DNA from: PVC group bacterium
GTDB lineage: Bacteria > Verrucomicrobiota > Kiritimatiellia > UBA8416 > PXDI01
Direction: 5' to 3'
DNA: 6,604 nucleotides
Assembly: GCA_003565095.1 (NCBI GenBank)
Contig: PXDI01000130.1
Coordinates: 1-6,604, forward strand
Shown: piece by piece, positions 1-6,068 of the stretch
Position numbering within the stretch: the stretch's first letter is position 1
How the letters are laid out: each line of letters opens with the position of its first letter
The notes under the pieces: model-generated
What the model saw: the letters and a program-made list of their open reading frames with translations, nothing else
Told to the model about the DNA's origin: nothing
The model's database searches: none
Program-made: the position numbers and the translations under genes

Positions 1-2
1 AC

Positions 3-107
3 CGTTCGGTTGATCGTATCCGGGATTGTTTTGTTGCTCCGGTGAGCTATGAAACGGATGGAACAATGCGGGATGACCTGTCGGGGCTGCCGGCGGATTT
101 GCGGTAA
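3..107 (+). CDS. 3' end of an unrecognised gene
   Basis: An open frame enters from the left edge and ends at TAA 105-107. It gives 34 residues with a normal-looking composition, ending in D-L-S-G-L-P-A-D-L-R. The start and most of the gene lie outside the window. I recognise no domain in so short a tail. The same strand and the neighbouring carbohydrate-type genes suggest it belongs to the same catabolic locus, but that is inference only. It could itself be part of the decayed material that follows. Confidence 0.45.
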   Translation, partial: RSVDRIRDCFVAPVSYETDGTMRDDLSGLPADLR

Positions 108-147
108 ATAATGAGACATAAGAAGAAATTGGTCAGACCTACACTAA

Positions 148-303
148 CCTGAGTTTGGCGCGCAACAGAGTCCGCTTGCCGACAATTGGAATTCGCATGC
201 CCCAGATATCGGCAGTATCGATTTCCGAGAACACGCTGTTTTCATCTTCAGACAACATAGAGGCAAGCAGATCAAGCTCAATCGTGGTGCGGGCTATGTT
301 TAG
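148..303 (+). pseudogene. Decayed coding fragment, possible C-terminus of a beta-helix or polysaccharide-lyase-like protein
   Basis: The frame is open from just after TAA 145-147 to TAG 301-303, about 51 codons, with no ATG or GTG start. The translation has a protein-like composition. It includes N-W-N-S-H-A-P-D-I-G-S-I-D-F at about 190-231. This resembles the A-P-D-I-G-A-x-E/D signature that often closes right-handed beta-helix proteins such as polysaccharide lyases, glycosidases and choice-of-anchor domains. The absent start, the short length and the broken frame around it suggest a gene remnant. The family suggestion rests on one short motif. Chance open frame in non-coding DNA remains possible. 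Confidence 0.3.
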
Positions 304-523
304 TTGTATAATAACTTGTCGGGCATTCTGAAAACCCGCTATCTTATGGATAAAGCGATTTGAATAATATCCGGCACAGGCGGGCGGGCTTGACTACGAA
401 CGGGAGAAAAAGCAGTTTGATGTGTTACGCGTTCGAGAGCATATGTTTTTAGCGCCAGGGAAAGGTTAAACTAAAAAAGAGCAGTTCAGTTTGATAGACA
501 GAGAGATTATGGCAAAAGATTAA
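304..523 (+). pseudogene. Decayed coding fragments in two frames
   Basis: Right after TAG 301 the same frame stays protein-like for 19 codons (N-N-L-S-G-I-L-K-T-R-Y-L-M-D-K-A-I) up to TGA 361. The coding-like signal then moves one frame over at 368-466 (G-L-D-Y-E-R-E-K-K-Q-F-D-V-L, then R-E-H-M-F-L), stops at TAA 467, and goes on in that frame to TAA 521-523 (E-Q-F-S-L-I-D-R-E-I-M-A-K-D). Several stops and a frame change within 220 bases fit a gene eroded by point mutations and a small indel. I cannot assign a family. It may continue the fragment at 148-303 or be a separate gene. Together these two entries cover the otherwise gene-free stretch 108-567. Confidence 0.3.
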
Positions 524-555
524 GTAAGCAGGGAAGTCCACCCTGTCGGGTTAAT

Positions 556-559
556 GGAG
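556..559 (+). promoter_or_regulatory. Ribosome-binding site of the glycoside hydrolase
   Basis: GGAG lies 8 bases before ATG 568. It supports this start, although the reading frame stays open upstream to the stop at 472. There is no ATG, GTG or TTG in that upstream part. Confidence 0.6.
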
Positions 560-567
560 AATATAGG

Positions 568-1749
568 ATGTTGAGACCGGGCAAGCCGCAATGGCAGGGA
601 ATGTTGTCTTACACAGCCGATCTGCACCGCAGAAGCATTCGGCCGGCGCAACCGCCGTTTTTCCACCCGTGGGAGGAGATCGGTCCGGGCTACTGCTACG
701 GTCCGGCGTTCGGCCATTGGGACACCGTTCATCAAGTTTTGGACTGGATGCCTGTGGATCCGGAGCATGTTGCCCGCCAGATCAAAAATCTCTTTGCCGT
801 CCAGCAGTGCGACGGATTCATGCCGGGGGCAACGCGATGGCACGACGACGGCCGCCCTCTGCTGCAGATCAATCACAGTCACCCGCCCGTCTGGGTTTTC
901 GCAGTGGAAGACCACTATCGGCAGACAGGCTCCCTCGATCTGATTCGCGCAATATTTGCGCCCGCCCGCCACCAACTAGCCTGGTTTGAGGCACAACGCC
1001 GCGCAACACGAGGCGGATATTATTACTGCGATATCACGAAGCAGACCTGGGAGAGCGGAGTGGACGAAGGTATCCGCTTTGACACCTCTCCCGCTCTGCC
1101 GCTGGCGTGTGTTGATGCCACTGCTCATGTGTACGCATTAACGAGCCATCTTGCGCTCTGGGCCGAGAGACTCGGAGAGAATGCCTCAGCTTTTACCTCT
1201 GCCGCGCAGGCCCTCCAGAACTTCATCCGCGCGAGTCTTTTTGCTCCGAATGCCGGCTTCTTCCACGATCACTGGGCGATTGACCTACCCGCGCAACAGT
1301 GCATCTGTTTTGAGGGTCTGTGGCCGGTTATTGTGGGCGCGGCCAGTTCGGAGCAGGCGCAGCGGGTCATCCACGAGAATCTAATGAACCCGGCAAAACT
1401 GTTCTGTGATCATCCGGTTGCGACGGTGGCACGGGATGATCCGCGTTTCGAGCTGAGGATGTGGCGCGGTCCGGCATGGAACAGCATGACCTACTGGGCG
1501 GCCCGAGGTTGTATGCGGTACGGGGCACATCGTGAAGCGGCAATGCTGCTGGAACGGGCATTGGACGATTCGGCGGCGCAATACGAACGGACGGGGACGA
1601 TCTGGGAGTTCTATCATCCGCATGGCGGCAAACCGGAGGATGTACAGCGCAAACCCGACACCCCTTTCAATCAGCCCTGCCGTGAGTATCTGGGACATAA
1701 CCCGTTGCTGGCCATGGCACGGATGTATGATTCTGTTATTAAGCTATAG
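568..1749 (+). CDS. GH63/MGH1-like six-hairpin glycoside hydrolase, catalytic domain only
   Basis: This 393-residue protein is probably an alpha-glycosidase with an (alpha/alpha)6 barrel, of the GH63, GH37 and mannosylglycerate-hydrolase-like type. Visible blocks are G-Y-C-Y-G-P-A-F-G-H-W-D (41-52), the dGf.P element D-G-F-M-P (82-86), W-E-S-G-V-D-E-G-I-R-F (161-171), G-L-W-P (250-253), W-R-G-P-A-W-N-S (299-306) and T-I-W-E-F-Y-H-P-H-G-G (344-354). By analogy with GH63 enzymes, Asp166 and Glu347 are the likely acid/base pair. Family members usually carry an N-terminal beta-sandwich domain, which is missing here. No signal peptide is visible, so it is either cytoplasmic or an N-terminally truncated copy. 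The flanking genes look decayed, so it may be a survivor of a dying operon. The substrate is unknown. Family confidence is good; intactness is uncertain. Confidence 0.85.
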   Translation: MLRPGKPQWQGMLSYTADLHRRSIRPAQPPFFHPWEEIGPGYCYGPAFGHWDTVHQVLDWMPVDPEHVARQIKNLFAVQQCDGFMPGATRWHDDGRPLLQINHSHPPVWVFAVEDHYRQTGSLDLIRAIFAPARHQLAWFEAQRRATRGGYYYCDITKQTWESGVDEGIRFDTSPALPLACVDATAHVYALTSHLALWAERLGENASAFTSAAQALQNFIRASLFAPNAGFFHDHWAIDLPAQQCICFEGLWPVIVGAASSEQAQRVIHENLMNPAKLFCDHPVATVARDDPRFELRMWRGPAWNSMTYWAARGCMRYGAHREAAMLLERALDDSAAQYERTGTIWEFYHPHGGKPEDVQRKPDTPFNQPCREYLGHNPLLAMARMYDSVIKL

Positions 1750-1760
1750 GAATAGCACGT

Positions 1761-2089
1761 ATGAACTCTAGCAGTTTTCCGTTTGACGGACTCGAACGCT
1801 ACGAAGATCCGGGTTCGGGGGTTGTTTATTGACTGCTGCCTGTCAATGGCGACGATTTTGAAGTCTGGGGCGCTATGACCGCCATTACAACCACGGACAG
1901 ATGTCGCCGACCGATCCGGAGCTGGCGTTGCTGGCCGAGGCTCACTGGAGCGATCCGGTGACCGGCGGGTGGATTTCATTGCTTCCTTTATCTATTGCCA
2001 TAAACTTTCGCCTTTATCTCTCTGTCTATAGTAATCGCGCTCAGCGCGGTGGTGGACACAACCGTCATCTATGGATTGTTATCGGCTGA
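1761..2089 (+). pseudogene. Broken gene, possible oligogalacturonide-lyase-like propeller remnant
   Basis: ATG 1761, 11 bases after the hydrolase stop and with an AGGA upstream, opens a frame beginning M-N-S-S-S-F-P-F-D-G-L-E-R-Y-E-D-P. It is cut by TGA at 1830-1832 but stays coding-like beyond (L-L-P-V-N-G-D-D-F-E-V-W). At the GGGG run 1867-1870 the signal moves one frame, as if one G were lost. It then reads G-R-Y-D-R-H-Y-N-H-G-Q-M-S-P-T-D-P-E-L, then L-L-A-E-A-H-W-S-D-P-V-T-G, and ends at TGA 2087-2089. The N-H-x-Q-x-S-P-T-D-P block and the late N-R-H-L-W-I-V recall oligogalacturonide-lyase-type beta-propellers. Members of that family run to several hundred residues, so a large internal part must also be missing. 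Pseudogene status is well supported; the family is tentative. The end overlaps the convergent sigma-factor gene by 11 bases. Confidence 0.55.
2036..2048. repeat. Small GC-rich inverted repeat between convergent genes
   Basis: CGCGC-TCA-GCGCG is a perfect 5-bp stem with a 3-base loop, lying just past the 3' end of the minus-strand sigma-factor gene. No T run follows it on either strand, so a Rho-independent terminator is not well supported. It may still slow polymerase or mark the 3' end of the minus-strand transcript. Confidence 0.25.
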
Positions 2090-3641
2090 ATAGCGGTGCA
2101 TCGCAGGTTTGTTGCAGCACCAACGGGATGGCAAATTCGTAATGGACGTCTCTAAAGCTAATTTCTAAGCCGGTTATTCTATTGGCCGAAAGCCAGCCAC
2201 GTAGAACAGTTTTTCCATCACTAACTGTACAGGTTTCAAATAATGGAGTGCCGTCATGCAGCCTTCCGACTTGAACGTAAGCCATTGTTGCATGCTGCCA
2301 ATTCTCGGAGAAAGAAGACGAACTGGAGAAGGGAATGACGCCGGAAATTGCGGCAGGAATTTCGGTCGGAAGATAATCTTTTCCGTCTTCAAATAATGTT
2401 TTGGCACTAAAATTCCCGGTTTTCCCGCACTTGGAAGTTTTCATTGCGAGAAGCACGGCAAAAGCGCGTTGGTTGGAAATATCTAGGTCAACAGGAATGA
2501 AAAGCTGAAGATTCCGGCTCGTTTTCGAGTCACGGGCTTTTCCGATAATCCTTTCGTATCCGTAAAGTTCCGTGGTGTGCCATACCAGCTTTACACCGTT
2601 TGTCGCCTGGTATTTCTCAGCATCTTCTAGCGTCTGTGACCAGAGAATCCGGTCGTTAGCAAACGGGTATGATTCGATAACGGTTTGGCCGTTTTCGTAA
2701 AGATCAACAGCAAACTGATACAAAACCCCGTCGTACGCGGTTGACAATTTTGGTTCGCGATCGAAAGCGGGGATTGTCTGGACTTCCGGTTCTGGTTGGC
2801 TGTAAATCACAAAAAGCCCGGTACATACCGCCACAGTTGCTGTGGCGGCGGCGATTGTCAGCGTATTTGATAATGACGCTCTGAACATCTGCTGTTCAGT
2901 TTGTTTTGCGATAGAATCAGCCGGGCCATTGGGGGTGCCAGCCATCTCGTTCATGGCGGCCTGAACACATCCATCCGCCAGCCCGGCCGGCATTTCCGCT
3001 GCCGCGGCCTCCGCCTGCAATGCATCATTCAATAGAGTGGCCGGCAGAATGAGGCCATATTTAGTCAGCTTGCTACGCAGTTTATTCCGTCCGATACGCA
3101 AGCGACTGCGGACTGTTTCCACGGGGATATCAAGGTTTACAGCGATTTCTTCAACCGTCATGCCGTGAACATGGTGCATAACCATCGCTTCACGCTGCCG
3201 TTGCGGCAGTGCCTCCAGGCAATCATCAAGATGTTCACTAAGCGCGGGTTGCATGACTTCCCCGTCTGTTTCTCCATGGAGAGACTGTTGAATACTTGCG
3301 CCTGCGTCCTGCCGGATCGCAGCCCGTCGCTTTTCTGTACGCATCATTGTTCGGCAGACCTGACAAGCGGTAATGTGCAGCCAGCCGCCCAGATTGTGCC
3401 TGCGCTGTAATTTCTTTGCCTTGCGGACAAGCAGGATAAAAACCGCCTGCGTCATATCCTGTGCCTGAGCGTGATTGAAACCTGCCCCGCGCAGACATGT
3501 GGCATAGACCCCCTTCTCGTAACGTACAACCAGTTTTCTGAATGCTTCCTGATCGCTTTGTTTCAGAAACAACCCAAGCAGTCTGCCGTCGTCCTGATGG
3601 CATGATGCACAGTCTGTTGCTTTGTTGCAGTCCTGTCTCAT
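2079..3641 (-). CDS. ECF-like sigma-70 factor with transmembrane anchor and unknown C-terminal domain
   Basis: This 520-residue protein has sigma region 2 at about 18-105, including D-M-T-Q-A-V-F-I-L (62-70) and G-G-W-L-H-I (85-90). Region 4 is at about 138-195, with L-P-Q-R-Q-R-E-A-M (145-153), the helix-turn-helix E-E-I-A-V-N-L-D-I-P-V-E-T-V-R-S-R (164-180) and a basic R-N-K-L-R-S-K-L. A short Ala/Glu-rich linker leads to one hydrophobic helix at about 260-280. A C-terminal domain of about 240 residues follows that I do not recognise; it is probably outside the cytoplasm. Ordinary ECF factors have about 160-200 residues. The layout suggests a one-protein membrane sensor and transcription factor, as in PVC and planctomycete sigma factors with C-terminal extensions. 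The N-terminus has Cys5, Cys11, Cys14 and His15. No clear ribosome-binding site precedes ATG 3641. It lies 119 bases downstream of the acyltransferase, so it could share that transcript or have its own promoter. Confidence 0.88.
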   Translation of the reverse strand: MRQDCNKATDCASCHQDDGRLLGLFLKQSDQEAFRKLVVRYEKGVYATCLRGAGFNHAQAQDMTQAVFILLVRKAKKLQRRHNLGGWLHITACQVCRTMMRTEKRRAAIRQDAGASIQQSLHGETDGEVMQPALSEHLDDCLEALPQRQREAMVMHHVHGMTVEEIAVNLDIPVETVRSRLRIGRNKLRSKLTKYGLILPATLLNDALQAEAAAAEMPAGLADGCVQAAMNEMAGTPNGPADSIAKQTEQQMFRASLSNTLTIAAATATVAVCTGLFVIYSQPEPEVQTIPAFDREPKLSTAYDGVLYQFAVDLYENGQTVIESYPFANDRILWSQTLEDAEKYQATNGVKLVWHTTELYGYERIIGKARDSKTSRNLQLFIPVDLDISNQRAFAVLLAMKTSKCGKTGNFSAKTLFEDGKDYLPTEIPAAISGVIPFSSSSSFSENWQHATMAYVQVGRLHDGTPLFETCTVSDGKTVLRGWLSANRITGLEISFRDVHYEFAIPLVLQQTCDAPLFSR

Positions 3642-3760
3642 TTATAGGTTTTTCGTGTGCTTCTTTTGACAGAACTCTTTTACTATAGATGAGCTTGCGC
3701 TTCAAGGTGTTTGTCTCCGTGATCAGCATCTGCATTTCGTAATTTGTATGATGGCTGGAG

Positions 3761-4672
3761 TTAATTGATAAACGCCGGTTCTAAAGCACAGACCGCTGGG
3801 CACAAAGTTGCCGAGTTTTGTATAAATCGTATATCCGCCGTTGTTTTGTCTCTTGGCATAATGCTGTTATGAACGGGGTTATAGGGGTTCAAAACCTGCC
3901 TACGTTCACAAAAATACTCGTATATCTCTTCAAACCCAAGTGGATACCGGTGACGTCGCAGAAACCCGATGGCTTCGTATTGTGCTTTTGGATGACAAAA
4001 ATGATAGCCGAGTGAACCTGGTTGGGATCCATGAACTTCCATATAGTGGTTTTCGGCGGTCAATAGATCCAGACACATAAAGACCGCAGGGGCTCCGGCG
4101 ACTTTGGCGTAATTACGCACGGGTCCGACTCTTTTGAACAACAATTTCTTTTCGTAATAAGAAACATGTTTCGGATTGACGGTAATAATCAGATCGGTGG
4201 CCTTTTCCTCGTAGCGGGCAGTCATGTAGGCCAGCTTGAACAGATGCAGCAGAACCAGATAGTTGTCACGCCGTCCCATTTCGCGGCAGGCCAGCGAAAC
4301 AATTTCAGCCGGCCGTCGTCCTTCTTCGCGCATTTGGGCGGTAATATCGCTAAAGAGCTCCGAAGCCGGCAGATCAAGTGGTGAGTCAAATACTATGCTT
4401 ACAGTCGATATGGCGCAGTGCTTCTGCCGGGCAATTAATGTTGTAGTGGATGGAATAGCATCATGAATGCCATACCATAAGCTATCCGGATTTGATGAAG
4501 CATATCCTTTTGCTTTATAGGCATTATAAACAAGCCGCCATGCTTCCCGGCGTTTGGGAATTGAAGATGCGACATCAATTTCGAACTTGTCATCTTCACC
4601 AAAACGGTAACGGACAGGCACTTCCGGTTTACTGGAAAGCAACCCGCTCTTGCTATGTGGTAGATAGCGCAT
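3761..4672 (-). CDS. FeeM-like N-acyl amino acid synthase / GNAT-fold acyltransferase
   Basis: This 303-residue protein resembles the FeeM N-acyl amino acid synthase family and the related exosortase-system acyltransferases. These move a fatty acyl chain, usually from an acyl carrier protein, to an amino acid amine. Visible family blocks are W-R-L-V-Y-N-A-Y-K-A-K-G-Y (45-57), S-I-V-F-D-S-P-L-D-L-P (92-102), A-E-I-V-S-L-A (122-128), L-L-H-L-F-K-L-A (141-148), D-L-I-I-T-V-N-P-K-H-V-S-Y-Y (160-173) and G-A-P-A-V-F-M-C-L-D-L (193-203). About 100 residues follow the core, including a Tyr- and His-rich stretch at about 210-265, of unknown role. A strong AGGAG (4678-4682) sits 5 bases before ATG 4672. 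The start is 21 bases after the radical SAM stop, so the two are almost certainly co-transcribed. No acyl carrier protein is in the window. The acyl donor and the acceptor amine cannot be read from sequence. Confidence 0.8.
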   Translation of the reverse strand: MRYLPHSKSGLLSSKPEVPVRYRFGEDDKFEIDVASSIPKRREAWRLVYNAYKAKGYASSNPDSLWYGIHDAIPSTTTLIARQKHCAISTVSIVFDSPLDLPASELFSDITAQMREEGRRPAEIVSLACREMGRRDNYLVLLHLFKLAYMTARYEEKATDLIITVNPKHVSYYEKKLLFKRVGPVRNYAKVAGAPAVFMCLDLLTAENHYMEVHGSQPGSLGYHFCHPKAQYEAIGFLRRHRYPLGFEEIYEYFCERRQVLNPYNPVHNSIMPRDKTTADIRFIQNSATLCPAVCALEPAFIN

Positions 4673-4677
4673 GTTTA

Positions 4678-4682
4678 CTCCT
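4678..4682 (-). promoter_or_regulatory. Ribosome-binding site of the FeeM-like gene
   Basis: On the minus strand this reads AGGAG, 5 bases before ATG 4672, inside the 21-base gap behind the radical SAM gene. It fixes the start and supports translation from a shared mRNA. Confidence 0.75.
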
Positions 4683-4693
4683 GTATTAGCATT

Positions 4694-5863
4694 TTATGCT
4701 GCTGATGTTTCCGGCTTCAATCCGGCTTGCTGAATTTGTTGTTGCGGATGTATTGCTTTTCTTTCAACTGCGCCGCGGTGCATAACTTTACGGAGCCGCC
4801 GCATTGCCAATGTTCTGAAAATGATGGCGGAAAGATTGCCGCGCATATGCTGCGGTCCCTGGTCGCAATGCCGGCATGTGTCCGCCGGCAGGAAAGCCTC
4901 TTTAGTTTCCATCAGTTGGTTAATCGGCTGGTTTACTATGTTGCCAAACGGTTGCCGCATGGCCTGGTCATTGCAGCAGATGGATGTGCCGTCGGCGGCT
5001 ATGAAAAGCTGCGAATTCCAGACACAGGGATAGTTGAATGCGCTTAACAGATCAAAAAACTCTTTTAGATTCGGGAAGAAACGCTTAAAAGAAAGTTTCA
5101 ATTTGACTTTAACGTCATTGTGCAAGCGATTGTTATAGCTCCTGAATATGTCCTTATAAAAATCCACCCCTTTGATACGGTTACGGATCAGGCCCGTACG
5201 GTTTGATGTGGCCGGAAACATTACCAGATGAATTTGCTCAACGCCCGCGGCCTGCGCGGTCTTTGTGAGATAATCGAGTGTATCACGGAAAGTTTCACGT
5301 ATGATTTCTCGTTCCGGAGGGGAAATATGAAACTGAAGATCGGCAAGTCGCCCAGCAGCTTGCGCCTCAAAAGCCTTTGTGATTCCGGGCTTGATCTTTT
5401 CCAGCAGTGCCGCTCCTTTTGAAGGATCACCGGCAACCGCGGTTCCGTATGCCGCCGGATGCACGGATGGAAAAGAGATAATAAGTGTCAGTTTGTTTTG
5501 TTCGATAGCATCAAGAATGCCCGGTTTTGTCAGCATTGAGCCGTTGGTGACAACGGAGACCTCCGGGGCGGGGAACGCGGGGATGTTCCATTCACGGATC
5601 ATATTTCCAAACATGTCCATGCGTTGCGTGAAATCAGGATGTAAAGTAGGTTCGCCGTCACCGGCATTGGCAATGTATCTGATACGGATGCCATCATTCG
5701 CTGCCGCTTTAACCTGATTGATCAGCGCTTCCGTAACCGGTTGTGGCTGAAACTCCTGCGGGCCTGAATAACCGGTCTTGTTAACCCCGCAGAGCCGGCA
5801 GTTATAGTTGCAGATTCCGTGACATAAACTGTTGTTGATCGATAGCGGCCGTCGTGTTCTCAT
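4694..5863 (-). CDS. Radical SAM protein with SPASM-like C-terminus
   Basis: This 389-residue protein starts at ATG 5863. The [4Fe-4S]/AdoMet motif C-N-Y-N-C-R-L-C gives Cys18, Cys22 and Cys25, with a further Cys14 just before. G-D-G-E-P-T-L-H-P (68-76) corresponds to the GGEP element that contacts AdoMet. S-V-V-T-N-G-S (103-109) is a typical following strand. The C-terminus has Cys280, A-D-G-T-S-I-C-C (290-297), G-N-I (307-309) and C-R-H-C (330-333), which fits a SPASM or twitch domain holding an auxiliary cluster. Such proteins modify peptides or act as other maturases; the substrate here is unknown. The tail at about 350-370 is rich in Arg and Lys. The frame opens earlier, to 5923, but AGGTG at 5872-5876, 8 bases before ATG 5863, favours the shorter form. 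It is the first gene of the operon with the FeeM-like acyltransferase. No RiPP precursor is seen nearby. Confidence 0.9.
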   Translation of the reverse strand: MRTRRPLSINNSLCHGICNYNCRLCGVNKTGYSGPQEFQPQPVTEALINQVKAAANDGIRIRYIANAGDGEPTLHPDFTQRMDMFGNMIREWNIPAFPAPEVSVVTNGSMLTKPGILDAIEQNKLTLIISFPSVHPAAYGTAVAGDPSKGAALLEKIKPGITKAFEAQAAGRLADLQFHISPPEREIIRETFRDTLDYLTKTAQAAGVEQIHLVMFPATSNRTGLIRNRIKGVDFYKDIFRSYNNRLHNDVKVKLKLSFKRFFPNLKEFFDLLSAFNYPCVWNSQLFIAADGTSICCNDQAMRQPFGNIVNQPINQLMETKEAFLPADTCRHCDQGPQHMRGNLSAIIFRTLAMRRLRKVMHRGAVERKAIHPQQQIQQAGLKPETSAA

Positions 5864-5871
5864 TTTGTTGA

Positions 5872-5883
5872 CACCTTCCTTCC
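5872..5883 (-). promoter_or_regulatory. Ribosome-binding site of the radical SAM gene
   Basis: On the minus strand a purine-rich GGAAGGAAGGTG ends 8 bases before ATG 5863. It decides for this start over the ATG at 5923, which lies 60 bases upstream and would add 20 residues without matching the family. Confidence 0.7.
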
Positions 5884-5931
5884 TTTTAACAACTACTGCC
5901 GCCAGCGGAGGTGAACGGGTCAATAAAAAAT

Positions 5932-5962
5932 GTTTGAATTCGTATGGTGTACAAATTCAAAC
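5932..5962. promoter_or_regulatory. Perfect 9-bp inverted repeat in the divergent intergenic region
   Basis: GTTTGAATT (5932-5940) and AATTCAAAC (5954-5962) are perfect inverted arms around a 13-base spacer. The site lies 68 bases upstream of the radical SAM start and about 106 bases upstream of the propeller gene, so it could be an operator for either or both. Read on the minus strand it is followed at once by a run of six T, so an RNA hairpin acting as a weak terminator or attenuator ahead of the radical SAM operon is also possible. The arms are AT-rich, which makes a strong terminator unlikely. Confidence 0.45.
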
Positions 5963-6058
5963 GACAAGTGGAAGGGGTTGTGATAGGTTTCTTGAATGAT
6001 GGGTAGGGACTGCGTGCATTTCGCATGGTGCGGGATCAACGTGGCGACTAATGTATAT

Positions 6059-6062
6059 GGAG
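6059..6062 (+). promoter_or_regulatory. Ribosome-binding site of the propeller gene
   Basis: GGAG lies 6 bases before ATG 6069. Two other in-frame ATGs (6051 and 6057) lie just upstream, but only the 6069 start has this spacing, and it also gives the cleanest signal peptide. Confidence 0.6.
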
Positions 6063-6068
6063 CTATTG

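Noticed and set aside
520..975. A 151-codon minus-strand open frame opposite the glycosidase
   Set aside because: It is antisense to well-supported hydrolase motifs and has no domain of its own.
1830..1832. In-frame TGA as a recoded codon (selenocysteine or alternative code)
   Set aside because: The same gene also has a frame change and lacks most of its expected length, and other genes in the window end in TGA or lie near TGA stops normally. Pseudogene decay is simpler.
3238..3735. A 165-codon minus-strand open frame starting upstream of the sigma factor
   Set aside because: It overlaps the sigma-factor gene in another frame, has no recognisable domain, and has a biased composition typical of a shadow frame.
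3642..3760. TTGACA at about 3667 followed by TATAGA, as a plus-strand promoter
   Set aside because: The spacing is only about 12 bases, and no plus-strand gene follows.
5864..5923. Upstream start adding 20 residues to the radical SAM protein
   Set aside because: The shorter start has a well-spaced purine-rich ribosome-binding site, and the extra residues look unlike the family N-terminus.
5930..5983. A 17-codon plus-strand ORF, considered as a peptide precursor or leader peptide
   Set aside because: It overlaps the inverted repeat. Its nearest GGAGG is about 17 bases from the ATG, too far for normal initiation. It has no precursor-like leader or core features.
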